NCBI RefSeq assembly: GCF_900009135.1
Contig: NZ_LT797708.1
Span: 1-64,000, forward strand
DNA length: 64,000 nucleotides
From: Planktothrix sp. PCC 11201
GTDB lineage: Bacteria; Cyanobacteriota; Cyanobacteriia; Cyanobacteriales; Microcoleaceae
Reading direction: 5' to 3'
Shown: positions 8,611-17,866 of the stretch, piece by piece
Layout of the letters: the number at the start of each line of letters is the position of its first letter
How positions within the stretch are numbered: position 1 is the first letter of the stretch
Notes under the pieces: model-generated
The model's database searches: none
What the model was told of the DNA's origin: nothing
What the model saw: only the letters and a program-made list of their open reading frames with translations
Made by a program: the position numbers and the translations under genes

Positions 8611-11046
8611 TTAACCCAAATCCTGGGTAATATTTTGAAATAACCAATAATCCTGATATTCTGATAAAATAAACTCCATAGCCTCCTCAAACTTGATCTC
8701 TAAATCATAATTTTGAATATCTAGGATCATTTGATAAAACAACTCAAATAAAACTCTATGGTCTGGATTCCAAAGCATTAGTTTTCCATTTTTAGAATGT
8801 TGAAGTTTTTCTAGCTCAAATAGGCTTTTCTCACCACTAATGGGATAATCGCTTTGATCTCGACATAGAATAAATTTAAAATTGGGTTTCAAAAGCAATA
8901 ATTCATTCCAGTTTTTCATCCGATGAAAAAAGGGTGCTCCAGCTAAATGTAAAAATCCGACGACAAAACTATGGGTTTTAGTTTGAATAACTAAATGTTC
9001 AGGAATGACTCGTTTTCCTAAGTGTAAAATATCAAAACTCAAGGGAGAAATCACTAACATCAAGGCTTCTAAAATAGTTGTTAATTTCCCTAAATCATCA
9101 CTATCAGCCAGGATTTTAGGCTTGGATAAATTGGCTTCTAAACAAATGCGTTGCGCCTTTAAATAGTTTTTGAGTTCACGTTTAGCAGCAGAATCAAAAG
9201 AAGGGACAAATCCAAATAATTCCCCATTAAATATTTCTAAATTTTGCTGATTTTTGTCTTCTAAAATCTTAACAATTTGTGTTATTCCGTGTTTCATTTG
9301 TTCTAGTTCAATTTCCAACTGTTTTAACCGTCTTTCCATCTCACCTTCATCGGTTTGTAATCCGGGAATCAGTTGATGTTTCGGCAGAGGAATTCCATCG
9401 ACTTTATAGCGGTAATAATCCGCCGCCACATTTAAAACTGTCCGAATAGAAATATGATTTAAAATCGCAGTGATTTCGTCCCCTTCAAATAAATCATCCA
9501 GAGTCACATCTAACCCTTGTAATTTTAAATTTAATAACTGTTTTAACTCTTGATTGGAAGGACGGTTGAGAAACACCTGGGACTGGGATACCCGATCAAT
9601 AATTGACCCGTCAAAAACCTGTTTAAATTGTTGCCAGCGATCGGGAAATAGGTTTAAAATAATTAAACTATTGGGAACATGGGTAAAAATCTCTTTAATC
9701 GCAGTTCCAAAACAGTGTAATAACCGTTCATTGTGTTTTAATCCTAATCCTTCTAACTGGTCAAAAACAATGATTAAAGGTTCATCTAAGAGGGATAAAC
9801 ACCCCAAAACCTTTAACGCCTCTAAAGACGCTTCCTCCCGACTCAATTCATCTTCCCAAGAGGGTAAACCCACCCGGTCTAATTCTTCTTGGGGGAGATT
9901 ATTCATTGCTAACCATTGGGTAATAATTTGACGGCGATTAAAGTCCGTATAGCCACAAAATTTCACAATTCCCTGTAAAAATTTAGGGGCGTAACCCGCG
10001 GCGGAAAAGTTATTATTCCACCACTCCAAAGCCCGTTTTTCAATATGTTGCCAAAACTCCCGTTTTGTTTTAGTTTCCGCCTGGGATAAGTCGGTAAATA
10101 GCTTTAAATTTCCCCCTTGAATCAGTTGTAATATCTTTTCATCTTTTTGGGTTTTTGAGGTAAAATAGTTATCAGTAGATTTAATAATTTCGCCAAAACT
10201 ATTGGCTAATAAATACTCAAGCTGGGTATGAATACTATTCGGAACAATTTGAATTAAGGATTCTAAAATTCGACTATAGGTATGGAATAAAACCGTATCA
10301 GGATTATTGGGTTGACGGATAAATAATAATCTATTTTTGGCTAATAAATCCTTGGCTAATCGCATCATCAGATGGGTTTTTCCCGACCCGGGTTCCCCAA
10401 TCACAATTGCTCCTTTTGTTTGATGATTAAAGTCTAATTTAATATCCCCTAAAATGGCTTTTAAGCGATCGCATTCCTCCGCAAAAATCCCTCGAAAATC
10501 GGGGTGATCCTGAAAAGGAGTATCAACCCGACTGGTTCCAAAAGGATTGGGTTGGGTTTTTAATTCTTTTTTGAGAAATTCATTGACAATATGTTTATAA
10601 AGTTGATAGGTAAATAACGCATCATATTTGGCTCGATGGGCAGAATCTTTGATAAAAAATTGACCGTCTAATTTCAGTCTCAGATGTTTACTTAAAGCCT
10701 CTAAAGAATGACTATTTAATTGGGGTAAATAGCGTTGAGCCAGTTCAAAGCTACACTGAAAATCTAATTGAGGAGCAGAGATTCCCACGGCTTTAAACGT
10801 ATTTCTCAATACTTCAATATCATGTTGAGCATAGTGACAAATAATAACTTGAGATTGGGCAATTTCCAGAAATTCTTTTAAAATTACTTTTAAAGGTTTA
10901 GTTAGATGGGCAATTTTAGGACTTTGGGGATGATTTTCCACAAAGGCTTCATACATTAATTCTCCTTGATCATTGACAATCGCTAATTCTCTTAAAATCG
11001 GCTGTCCTTCCGTATCAATAACAATAAAGTTTTTTGTAGTTTTCAT
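8611..11046 (-). CDS. DEDDh 3'-5' exonuclease fused to a P-loop ATPase
   Basis: 811 residues with an unusual architecture. Residues ~5-155 are a DEDDh exonuclease of the DnaQ/RNase T type with all five acidic and histidine positions visible: D11 and E13 in VIDTEG, D76 in HYAQHD, and H137 and D142 in AHRAKYDA. Residues ~190-560 are a P-loop ATPase with Walker A GEPGSGKTH (217-225) and Walker B LIIVFDQ (D429), closest in style to ORC/STAND-type NTPases. A coiled coil (~567-600) leads to a C-terminal domain I do not recognise. The gene stands alone between convergent glmS and the divergent small ORF. Possible roles are nucleic-acid repair or nucleotide-gated defence against foreign DNA; neither is shown. 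The domain calls are firm, the function is open. Confidence 0.75.
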   Translation of the reverse strand: MKTTKNFIVIDTEGQPILRELAIVNDQGELMYEAFVENHPQSPKIAHLTKPLKVILKEFLEIAQSQVIICHYAQHDIEVLRNTFKAVGISAPQLDFQCSFELAQRYLPQLNSHSLEALSKHLRLKLDGQFFIKDSAHRAKYDALFTYQLYKHIVNEFLKKELKTQPNPFGTSRVDTPFQDHPDFRGIFAEECDRLKAILGDIKLDFNHQTKGAIVIGEPGSGKTHLMMRLAKDLLAKNRLLFIRQPNNPDTVLFHTYSRILESLIQIVPNSIHTQLEYLLANSFGEIIKSTDNYFTSKTQKDEKILQLIQGGNLKLFTDLSQAETKTKREFWQHIEKRALEWWNNNFSAAGYAPKFLQGIVKFCGYTDFNRRQIITQWLAMNNLPQEELDRVGLPSWEDELSREEASLEALKVLGCLSLLDEPLIIVFDQLEGLGLKHNERLLHCFGTAIKEIFTHVPNSLIILNLFPDRWQQFKQVFDGSIIDRVSQSQVFLNRPSNQELKQLLNLKLQGLDVTLDDLFEGDEITAILNHISIRTVLNVAADYYRYKVDGIPLPKHQLIPGLQTDEGEMERRLKQLEIELEQMKHGITQIVKILEDKNQQNLEIFNGELFGFVPSFDSAAKRELKNYLKAQRICLEANLSKPKILADSDDLGKLTTILEALMLVISPLSFDILHLGKRVIPEHLVIQTKTHSFVVGFLHLAGAPFFHRMKNWNELLLLKPNFKFILCRDQSDYPISGEKSLFELEKLQHSKNGKLMLWNPDHRVLFELFYQMILDIQNYDLEIKFEEAMEFILSEYQDYWLFQNITQDLG

Positions 11047-11274
11047 AGTAATTCATCACAACAAATAGTTTGTACACAGAGAATCAAATGATCGAAATCA
11101 CAAGATTTGCTTGATTTCCCTCACTCCCTTCTCTGTTCATTGTCACTCAAATTGAACGTTATTATCACAGAATTTTAGAGATGAGCGTCCCCGATTTAAC
11201 TGGGAAAATACGGAATAATTAAATTATTGAGTTGATCTCTATTCTTTCCACCGTTAAGGATTTGGAGGGTGATT

Positions 11275-11388
11275 ATGAAAGTTTATCCTAAACCTCTGCG
11301 CTCTAACCCCTACAATAGTTACCGCGACCCTAAAACGGGACGCTGGTTGGTTGTCAAACCCCTAGAGAATTCGGCTAAAATAGATTAA
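11275..11388 (+). CDS. Small conserved-looking basic protein, 37 aa
   Basis: The frame ATG 11275 to TAA 11386-11388 encodes a short basic, proline-containing peptide with YNSYRDPKTGRWLVVKPL in its middle. TTGGAGGG lies seven or so bases before the ATG, a good ribosome site. I recall similar tiny proteins in other cyanobacteria, but know no function. It lies upstream of, and in the same direction as, the CRY-DASH gene. Confidence 0.55.
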   Translation: MKVYPKPLRSNPYNSYRDPKTGRWLVVKPLENSAKID

Positions 11389-11469
11389 GTGTAACGTTTT
11401 GTAAATCCGTGAGTTCGACTAACTGACGGACTGCTAAAACGAACTTAACCCTTTAGACGGCCAATTCCC

Positions 11470-12933
11470 GTGACCCCAAAACGAATTTTAATCTGGTATC
11501 GAAACGATTTACGACTTCATGACCATCAACCCCTATCCTCAGCATTAAACACTCAAGCACAGATTATTCCTGTGTATTGTTTTGACCCCAGACAGTTTAA
11601 AAAAACCTCCTATGGATTCCCGAAAACCGGAGCTTTTCGCACTCAATTTTTATTAGAAAGCGTTGCAGATTTACGTCAATCTTTCAGGAAATTAGAAAGT
11701 GACTTAATCATTCGTCAAGGGAAGCCAGAAATCATTATTCCTGAATTAGTTAAAATCCTCAATATTGATACGGTCTATTATGATCAAGAAGCCACTTCCG
11801 AAGAATTAACCGTAGAACAAAATTTAAAAACTGCCTTAGCTGCTTTCGGGGTTACCGTTAAATCCTACTGGGGTGCAACCCTTTATTCTATCTGTGACTT
11901 ACCCTTTTCTATTCCTCAACTTCCAGAAATTTTTACTCAATTTAGAAAGCAAGTTGAATCTAAATCAATTATCAATACTCCGTTTTCTTCCCCCCAACAA
12001 TTACCCCCTTTACCCGAAATTGAATTAGGAGAATTACCCACAATTCAAGATTTAGGTTTAGAAATGCCTGTTTTTGATCCTCGGGCAGTGATGGAATTTC
12101 AAGGCGGAGAAACCGCAGGATTAAACCGTTTAAAAGATTATATTTGGGAACAGGATTATCTCAAAACCTATAAAGAAACCCGCAATGGAATGTTAGGGGC
12201 AAATTATTCTTCTAAGTTTTCCCCCTGGTTAGCTTTAGGCTGTTTATCTCCCCGACTAATTTATAATACGGTTCAAACCTATGAAAAAGAACGGATCAAA
12301 AACGATTCAACTTACTGGTTGATTTTTGAATTATTATGGCGAGATTATTTTAAATTTATTGCTTTAAAACATGGAAATAAAATATTTTATCCTCAAGGTC
12401 TACAAGGAATTTCTATTCCTTGGAAAGACAATCCCAAACAGTTTGAACAATGGCAACGGGGAATCACAGGTTTTCCCTTAGTAGATGCGAATATGCGAGA
12501 ATTATTAACCACAGGATTTATGTCAAACCGAGGGCGGCAAAATGTAGCCAGTTTCCTAACTAAAAATTTAGGAATTAATTGGCAAAGGGGAGCAGAATGG
12601 TTTGAATCTTTGTTAATTGATTATGATGTGTGTAGCAATTGGGGCAACTGGAATTATACCGCCGGAGTGGGTAATGATGCCCGAGGATTCCGTTATTTTA
12701 ATATTCTCAAACAATCCCAAGATTATGACCCCCATGGAGATTATGTTAAACACTGGCTCCCCGAATTAAGGGATTTACCGCCCTCAAAAGTTCATCAACC
12801 TGGGAAATTATTACCCGTTGAACAAAAACGCTTTGGGGTAATTTTAGGTGTTGACTATCCTCAGCCCATCGTTGATTTAGAAAAATCCGTTAAAGTGAAT
12901 CAATTGATTTATGAAATTGCTCTGGGAAAATAA
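11470..12933 (+). CDS. Cryptochrome DASH (photolyase/cryptochrome family)
   Basis: 487 residues starting at GTG 11470 (MTPKRILIWYRNDLRLHDH). Residues ~5-135 form the Rossmann-like antenna-cofactor domain and ~200-480 the helical FAD domain. The segment SYGFPKTGAFRTQFLLESV, the FAD-binding stretch GRQNVASFLTKNLGINW and the block YDVCSNWGNWNYTAGVGND are characteristic of CRY-DASH rather than CPD class I photolyases. Family members repair cyclobutane dimers in single-stranded DNA and may also act as blue-light sensors. Length is normal for the family. No operon partner is evident, although the sensor kinase gene follows on the same strand. Confidence 0.9.
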   Translation: MTPKRILIWYRNDLRLHDHQPLSSALNTQAQIIPVYCFDPRQFKKTSYGFPKTGAFRTQFLLESVADLRQSFRKLESDLIIRQGKPEIIIPELVKILNIDTVYYDQEATSEELTVEQNLKTALAAFGVTVKSYWGATLYSICDLPFSIPQLPEIFTQFRKQVESKSIINTPFSSPQQLPPLPEIELGELPTIQDLGLEMPVFDPRAVMEFQGGETAGLNRLKDYIWEQDYLKTYKETRNGMLGANYSSKFSPWLALGCLSPRLIYNTVQTYEKERIKNDSTYWLIFELLWRDYFKFIALKHGNKIFYPQGLQGISIPWKDNPKQFEQWQRGITGFPLVDANMRELLTTGFMSNRGRQNVASFLTKNLGINWQRGAEWFESLLIDYDVCSNWGNWNYTAGVGNDARGFRYFNILKQSQDYDPHGDYVKHWLPELRDLPPSKVHQPGKLLPVEQKRFGVILGVDYPQPIVDLEKSVKVNQLIYEIALGK

Positions 12934-13109
12934 TTATTTCACATCGAAGAATAAGCAATCGATACAGTATTACAATCTATTGAGGATTGCTACGGATCGA
13001 AGAATAACTCAAAAGTTAGTCTAAGATCAAGTGAGAAGTAATATTTATGATTTTGATGTTCCGTGCAATAGCTTAAATTCAAAGCCCAACTATTGCAAAA
13101 TTTAAACTT

Positions 13110-16100
13110 ATGCCTGATTCTATTTCCCCATTTGTTGTCCAAGAAAACCAAGGTTTCCAGGCACTTTTTACCGCGTCCCTGGATGCCTTATTGATCGTTG
13201 ACGATCAAGGGTATTATCTCGATGCTAACCCGGCCGCCTGTGAACTTTTGGGGGTGTCTCGTCAAAAGCTGATCGGATCTGAGATCCGGGATTGTGCAAA
13301 ACTGGGGTTAGATTTCAGTCCAGCTTGGCAAAAGTCCCTTGAAACCCGACAGGATAAAACACAGGGCGAATTTTCCCTGCTCCGGCCCGATGGATTGGTA
13401 CGACAAGTCAAATATGCGATTACGATTAACTTTATTCCCCATTTTCACCTGTTGACATTTCGGGATATGACGGCACGCCAATACCGCCGTAGCCCAGGTA
13501 AAAGTGTCAGAAAAACCCCTCTGAAACCTCCAACGGAGAGAGAAAAGCCCCACAGTCAGTCAGGGATACAGACCATCGATGAGGAGGAGTCTCGGTTACA
13601 AAAAATTGCTCATCATATCCCTGGGGCAATTTATCAATTTTGTCTGCATCCCGATGGCCGATCCCATTTTCCCTATGCCAGTGAAGGGATGCGGGCAATT
13701 TATGGGCTTTCCCCAGAAATGGTGCGGGAAGACGCTAATGAGGTTTTTAAAACCATCCATCCTGAAGACCTAGAGCGGGTGAGTCAGTCCATTATTGATT
13801 CGGCTAAGGATCTGATCCCCTGGTGTTGCGAATATCGCATTTTTCATCCCCAGGGAAAATTATTATGGGTGATGGGTCATGCCACCCCCCGACGGGAAGC
13901 GAATGGCAGCACGACATGGTATGGCTATATTCAAGATATTACGGCCCAAAAAGCCACAGAGCAGGCACTCCGCCTGAGTGAAAGCAAGTTTCGTAATTTA
14001 ATCGATAACCTCAATGATATGGTGTTTATCGCCGATCTTGATGGCACTTTCAGCTATATCAGCCCCACGTTTAAAGGAGTGATGGGCTACTCAACGGCCC
14101 AACTGTTGAATCGCTCCTTTTCGGATGTCATACATCCCGAAGATTTGCCGATTTGTTTAGATGTCTTCCAACGCTCTTTACAAGGGGAAAAATCCCGGGG
14201 GGCTGAATATCGAGCTTTACATCAAGATGGGAATTATTATTGGCATTCGGCTAATGTGTCGAGCCTCACTAATGACCAAGGACAGGTGATCGGGTGTTTG
14301 GGGATTGCCCGATATATTCACGATCGCAAACAAGCGGAAATCACGGTACATGAAAATCATGTCCGCTTACAACTGGCTTTAGAGGCAGCCAGTATCGGGA
14401 CGTGGGACTGGAATCTACAAACCAATCAGTTAGTCTTTTCTAAGCAATGGAAAGCCATGTTGGGCTATGGAGTAGATGAATTTGAAAATTCCCTAAAAGC
14501 CTGGGAAACCCGAGTACATCCAGAGGATCTAGGGTCAGCTTGTGATTTGATTGACCAACATATCCAAGGCAAAACCCCGATTTATGAAATTGAATATCGC
14601 CTACGGTGTAAAGATGACAACTATAAATGGATATTAGACCGGGGACAGATCATCGAATGGGATAAACAGGGTAAGCCCGTGCGTTTTATTGGGATTCATT
14701 ATGATATCACTGAACGCAAAGCCCATGAACTAGCCCTACAAGAAGTCGCCAAGCAACTGCAAAAAGCCCAACAAGTGGCTCATCTGGGTAACTGGTCTAT
14801 AAATGTGACTACAAATCAACTCAATTGGTCAGAGGAGGTATTCCGCATCTTTGGTATGACTCGGGATCAAGGAGAACCCTGTTTTCACGACCATCTGCAA
14901 CAATTTCACCCGGATGATCGCGCCTTCTTGGAAGCACGAATCACCGAAGCCCAGCAAGGCATTCCTCAAAACTTTGATATTCGCATCCTCCGCCCCGATG
15001 GAGAAATCCGCCATATCAACACCCGGGCAGAATTGGAGTTTCAGGAGGGGGAATTGGTGCAGATGTTTGGGACGGTGATGGATATTACCGAACGCAAGCA
15101 GGCTGAAGCCCTACAAGCCGACCTACTCAATCGCACCCAACTCTTAAATGACATTAGCAGCGAAATTCGGAACTCCTTGGATTTGGATACGATTTTAGAA
15201 AGTGCGGTTCATGCTATTTTTGCAGAACTCAAGGTAGATATTTGTACCTTTGGTTGGTATCGCCCTGATTTTGACCCCCCGACCTGGGAAGTGGTGCGGC
15301 AACAAAAAACCCCAGAATTTAAAAACTGCCTTGGCTCCCATCCCTTGAATCAGTTTCCTCAACTGTTTGAGCGGATTTTTAGTGAACAACTCTATCATTT
15401 TGATATCAGGGTTTTAGGGGATGGAGAACTTACTGCCTTTTGTCAGTCCATGGGAATTACCCTCTATTTAGCCTTACCGATCCATAGTCGCGGTAAAGTG
15501 GGGGCTTTTGAGTTAGGACGGTGTACGGGTGATTGCCCTTGGCAGGATAATGAAATTGAGTTGTTACAGAGTATTGCCAATCAGGTGGCGATCGCCATTG
15601 ACCAAGCCCAACTCTACCAGGAATCACAAACGAAAAGCCGAGAACTTCAGAAAGCCTATCGGGAATTACAAGATACTCAAGTTCAGTTAATTCAAGCGGA
15701 AAAAATGTCGAGTTTGGGGCTATTGGTGGCCGGGGTTGCCCATGAGATTAATAACCCCGTTAACTTTATTTATGGTAACTTAATTTATACTTCAGAATAT
15801 ACCGAGCATTTATTATCACTAATTCAACTTTACCAAAAGTTCTATCCCCATCCCCCAGAAAAGATTAGGGATTTTATTGAAGATATCGACTTAGATTTCC
15901 TAATTGAAGACTTTCCAAAAACTATCCATTCTATGAAAACCGGAGCCTCGCGGATTCGGGATATTGTCAAGTCTCTGCGAACTTTTTCTCGGTTAGACGA
16001 AGCGGACTTAAAAGCCGTAGACCTGCACGAAAATATCGATAGCACTCTGGTTATTTTACAAAATCGCTTGAATGGTCGGGCGGGAAATCCCGAGATCAAA

Positions 16101-16529
16101 GTGATCAAAAATTATCAGGACTTACCCCTGGTTGAATGTTATATTGGTTTGTTGAATCAGGTGTTTATGAATCTGTTTGTCAATGCGATTCAAGCTATTG
16201 AGGAGCGACAACACAGTGAAATGAATTCGGATTATTATGGCATCATTACAGTCACCACCAGGATTGAACCTTTGAATCGGGTATTTATTTCGATTCGAGA
16301 TAACGGTATCGGCATGAGCAAAAGAGTTCAAGAGCAGATTTTTAATCCCTTTTTTACGACCAAATCCGTGGGTAAAGGCACAGGAATGGGATTACCGACT
16401 AGCTATCAAATTGTCACTAAAAATCACGGTGGGGAGTTAAATTTTACTTCGATTTTGGGAGAGGGAACGGAGTTTTTTCTGCGGTTGCCTTTACGAGAAA
16501 CAAAAGCACAACCAGATAAAAACAGTTAA
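13110..16529 (+). CDS. Multi-PAS/GAF sensor histidine kinase
   Basis: 1,139 residues, apparently soluble (no membrane segment seen). Five PAS modules occupy ~15-125, 165-285, 290-410, 418-540 and 548-665, each later one ending in a PAC-type DIT.RK motif such as GTVMDITERKQ. A GAF domain (~680-835) follows, then the dimerisation/phosphoacceptor block LVAGVAHEINNPVNF with His878 and a HATPase with N1025 (FVNAIQAI), DNGIGM (1064-1069) and GKGTGMGL (1088-1095). All kinase boxes look intact. The VAHEINNP form of the H box places it in the HPK4-like group common in cyanobacteria. No receiver domain is attached and no response regulator lies next to it, so its partner is elsewhere. The signal is unknown. 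Confidence 0.9.
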   Translation: MPDSISPFVVQENQGFQALFTASLDALLIVDDQGYYLDANPAACELLGVSRQKLIGSEIRDCAKLGLDFSPAWQKSLETRQDKTQGEFSLLRPDGLVRQVKYAITINFIPHFHLLTFRDMTARQYRRSPGKSVRKTPLKPPTEREKPHSQSGIQTIDEEESRLQKIAHHIPGAIYQFCLHPDGRSHFPYASEGMRAIYGLSPEMVREDANEVFKTIHPEDLERVSQSIIDSAKDLIPWCCEYRIFHPQGKLLWVMGHATPRREANGSTTWYGYIQDITAQKATEQALRLSESKFRNLIDNLNDMVFIADLDGTFSYISPTFKGVMGYSTAQLLNRSFSDVIHPEDLPICLDVFQRSLQGEKSRGAEYRALHQDGNYYWHSANVSSLTNDQGQVIGCLGIARYIHDRKQAEITVHENHVRLQLALEAASIGTWDWNLQTNQLVFSKQWKAMLGYGVDEFENSLKAWETRVHPEDLGSACDLIDQHIQGKTPIYEIEYRLRCKDDNYKWILDRGQIIEWDKQGKPVRFIGIHYDITERKAHELALQEVAKQLQKAQQVAHLGNWSINVTTNQLNWSEEVFRIFGMTRDQGEPCFHDHLQQFHPDDRAFLEARITEAQQGIPQNFDIRILRPDGEIRHINTRAELEFQEGELVQMFGTVMDITERKQAEALQADLLNRTQLLNDISSEIRNSLDLDTILESAVHAIFAELKVDICTFGWYRPDFDPPTWEVVRQQKTPEFKNCLGSHPLNQFPQLFERIFSEQLYHFDIRVLGDGELTAFCQSMGITLYLALPIHSRGKVGAFELGRCTGDCPWQDNEIELLQSIANQVAIAIDQAQLYQESQTKSRELQKAYRELQDTQVQLIQAEKMSSLGLLVAGVAHEINNPVNFIYGNLIYTSEYTEHLLSLIQLYQKFYPHPPEKIRDFIEDIDLDFLIEDFPKTIHSMKTGASRIRDIVKSLRTFSRLDEADLKAVDLHENIDSTLVILQNRLNGRAGNPEIKVIKNYQDLPLVECYIGLLNQVFMNLFVNAIQAIEERQHSEMNSDYYGIITVTTRIEPLNRVFISIRDNGIGMSKRVQEQIFNPFFTTKSVGKGTGMGLPTSYQIVTKNHGGELNFTSILGEGTEFFLRLPLRETKAQPDKNS

Positions 16530-16597
16530 TGGGACTTAAAAAAAAGTAAGGAGCTAAAATTGTGATAGATTAATCGGTGCTGGATCTGATCAAAATT

Positions 16598-17749
16598 ATG
16601 GTTTGTTCCTTTACCCAACCCCAAAATATTTTTACTAACTCTGTACAACGTTTCCAACGCTATTGGTGGAGGACGTTGCTCATTTGGTTTTGTCTGGTCG
16701 CCCCAGCCCAAGCCCAACTCTTATTAAGGGTCGCCATCGAAGACGGTGCAAATCAGGTTAAAGTCGGCAGCACCACCCAGGCTGTTGTCCGAGATGGCAA
16801 TGGTAAAGTCCTAGGGGAGTTGGCGGCGATGGGAGGGGGTGTCGCCCAAGCCAAATCGGGAAATGTAGCCCTGGGAAACTGGCAAGGATCTCAACTCTGG
16901 GTTGATCCCAGCAATGGGGGTAATGTTTGGATAGGTAATGGTTGGTATCGAGGGCGGGTATTACTAGTGCCTCGGAATGGCGGTTTAACAGCGATTAATT
17001 ACGTTGATTTAGAGCAATATCTCTATAGTGTTCTGGGGGCGGAAATGGATGGCGGATGGCCCCAGGAAGCCCTGAAAGCTCAAGCTGTTGCAGCGAGAAC
17101 CTACGCTCTCTACAAACGTCAGCGTAGTAATGGGGTTTTTGATGTCGGAGATGATCAAAATTCGCAGGTCTATAAAGGTTTAATTACTGAATCCACGGGA
17201 ACCCTGGCGGCGGTGAATGCCACCCGGGGACAGGTTTTGACCTATAACGGTCAAGCCATTTTAGCAGCCTTTCATTCTGCTTCTGGGGGACATACCGAAA
17301 ACGTTGAGGATGTGTGGAATGAACCCTTACCCTATTTACGGGGAGTCCCTGACTTTGACCAAGGAACTCCGGTGTTTGAATGGACAAAAACCTTTTCTCA
17401 GGGAGATTTAAGTAAACGGATTTCTGGTGTCGGGAATATTACAACGATGACTCCGCAACGGACTTCAGCCTATGGTAGTATTCTGGCGATGAAAGTAGTT
17501 GGCGACAAAGGGACGCGAATCATAAGTGGAGATGATATCGCCTCAGCTTTAGGACTTCGCAGTACCCGGTTTCAAGTCAATCGCAAAAGTGGGACAACTA
17601 GTTTTCAGGTCACGGGTCGTGGCTTTGGTCATGGGGTGGGTTTGAGTCAATGGGGAGCCTATAACTTAGCTCGGGGTGGATATGGTTATCAACAAATTCT
17701 AGCCCACTATTATCGCAATACGACCTTAGCAAAAATCGATGTTCGTTAA
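16598..17749 (+). CDS. SpoIID/LytB-domain secreted protein
   Basis: About 383 residues from ATG 16598; an in-frame GTG at 16577 would add seven. The N-terminus (basic stretch, then LLIWFCLVAPAQAQ) is a signal peptide with an AQA-type cleavage site. The core is a SpoIID/LytB domain: DLEQYLYSVLGAEMDGGWP holds the glutamate expected to be catalytic, and the C-terminus has the family signature GRGFGHGVGLSQWGAYNLA. SpoIID of Bacillus is a lytic transglycosylase acting on peptidoglycan stripped of its stem peptides; cyanobacterial homologues are secreted and presumably remodel the wall or septum, which is inference here. The gene starts soon after the sensor kinase ends (68 bases) and may share its transcript. 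Confidence 0.88.
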   Translation: MVCSFTQPQNIFTNSVQRFQRYWWRTLLIWFCLVAPAQAQLLLRVAIEDGANQVKVGSTTQAVVRDGNGKVLGELAAMGGGVAQAKSGNVALGNWQGSQLWVDPSNGGNVWIGNGWYRGRVLLVPRNGGLTAINYVDLEQYLYSVLGAEMDGGWPQEALKAQAVAARTYALYKRQRSNGVFDVGDDQNSQVYKGLITESTGTLAAVNATRGQVLTYNGQAILAAFHSASGGHTENVEDVWNEPLPYLRGVPDFDQGTPVFEWTKTFSQGDLSKRISGVGNITTMTPQRTSAYGSILAMKVVGDKGTRIISGDDIASALGLRSTRFQVNRKSGTTSFQVTGRGFGHGVGLSQWGAYNLARGGYGYQQILAHYYRNTTLAKIDVR

Positions 17750-17750
17750 C

Positions 17751-17866
17751 CGTAGTGAGTCCTTCAGGACTCTCTGATCATATTTAGAGATATCGTAGTG
17801 AGTCCTTCAGGACTCTCTGATCATATTTAGAGATAGGGAAGAAGCCCTGAAGGGCTTACTACGGGA
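17751..17866. repeat. 43 bp tandem repeat plus palindromic AAGCCCTGAAGGGCTT unit
   Basis: Two direct 43 bp copies (17751-17793 and 17794-17836) begin CGTAGTGAGTCCTTCAGG. A related inverted unit, AAGCCCTGAAGGGCTTACTACGG, follows at about 17841-17863. Each copy holds a small palindrome (AGTCCTTCAGGACT). The same palindrome family occurs in the ureG-ureD gap. The stem may help terminate the convergent genes. Confidence 0.65.
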
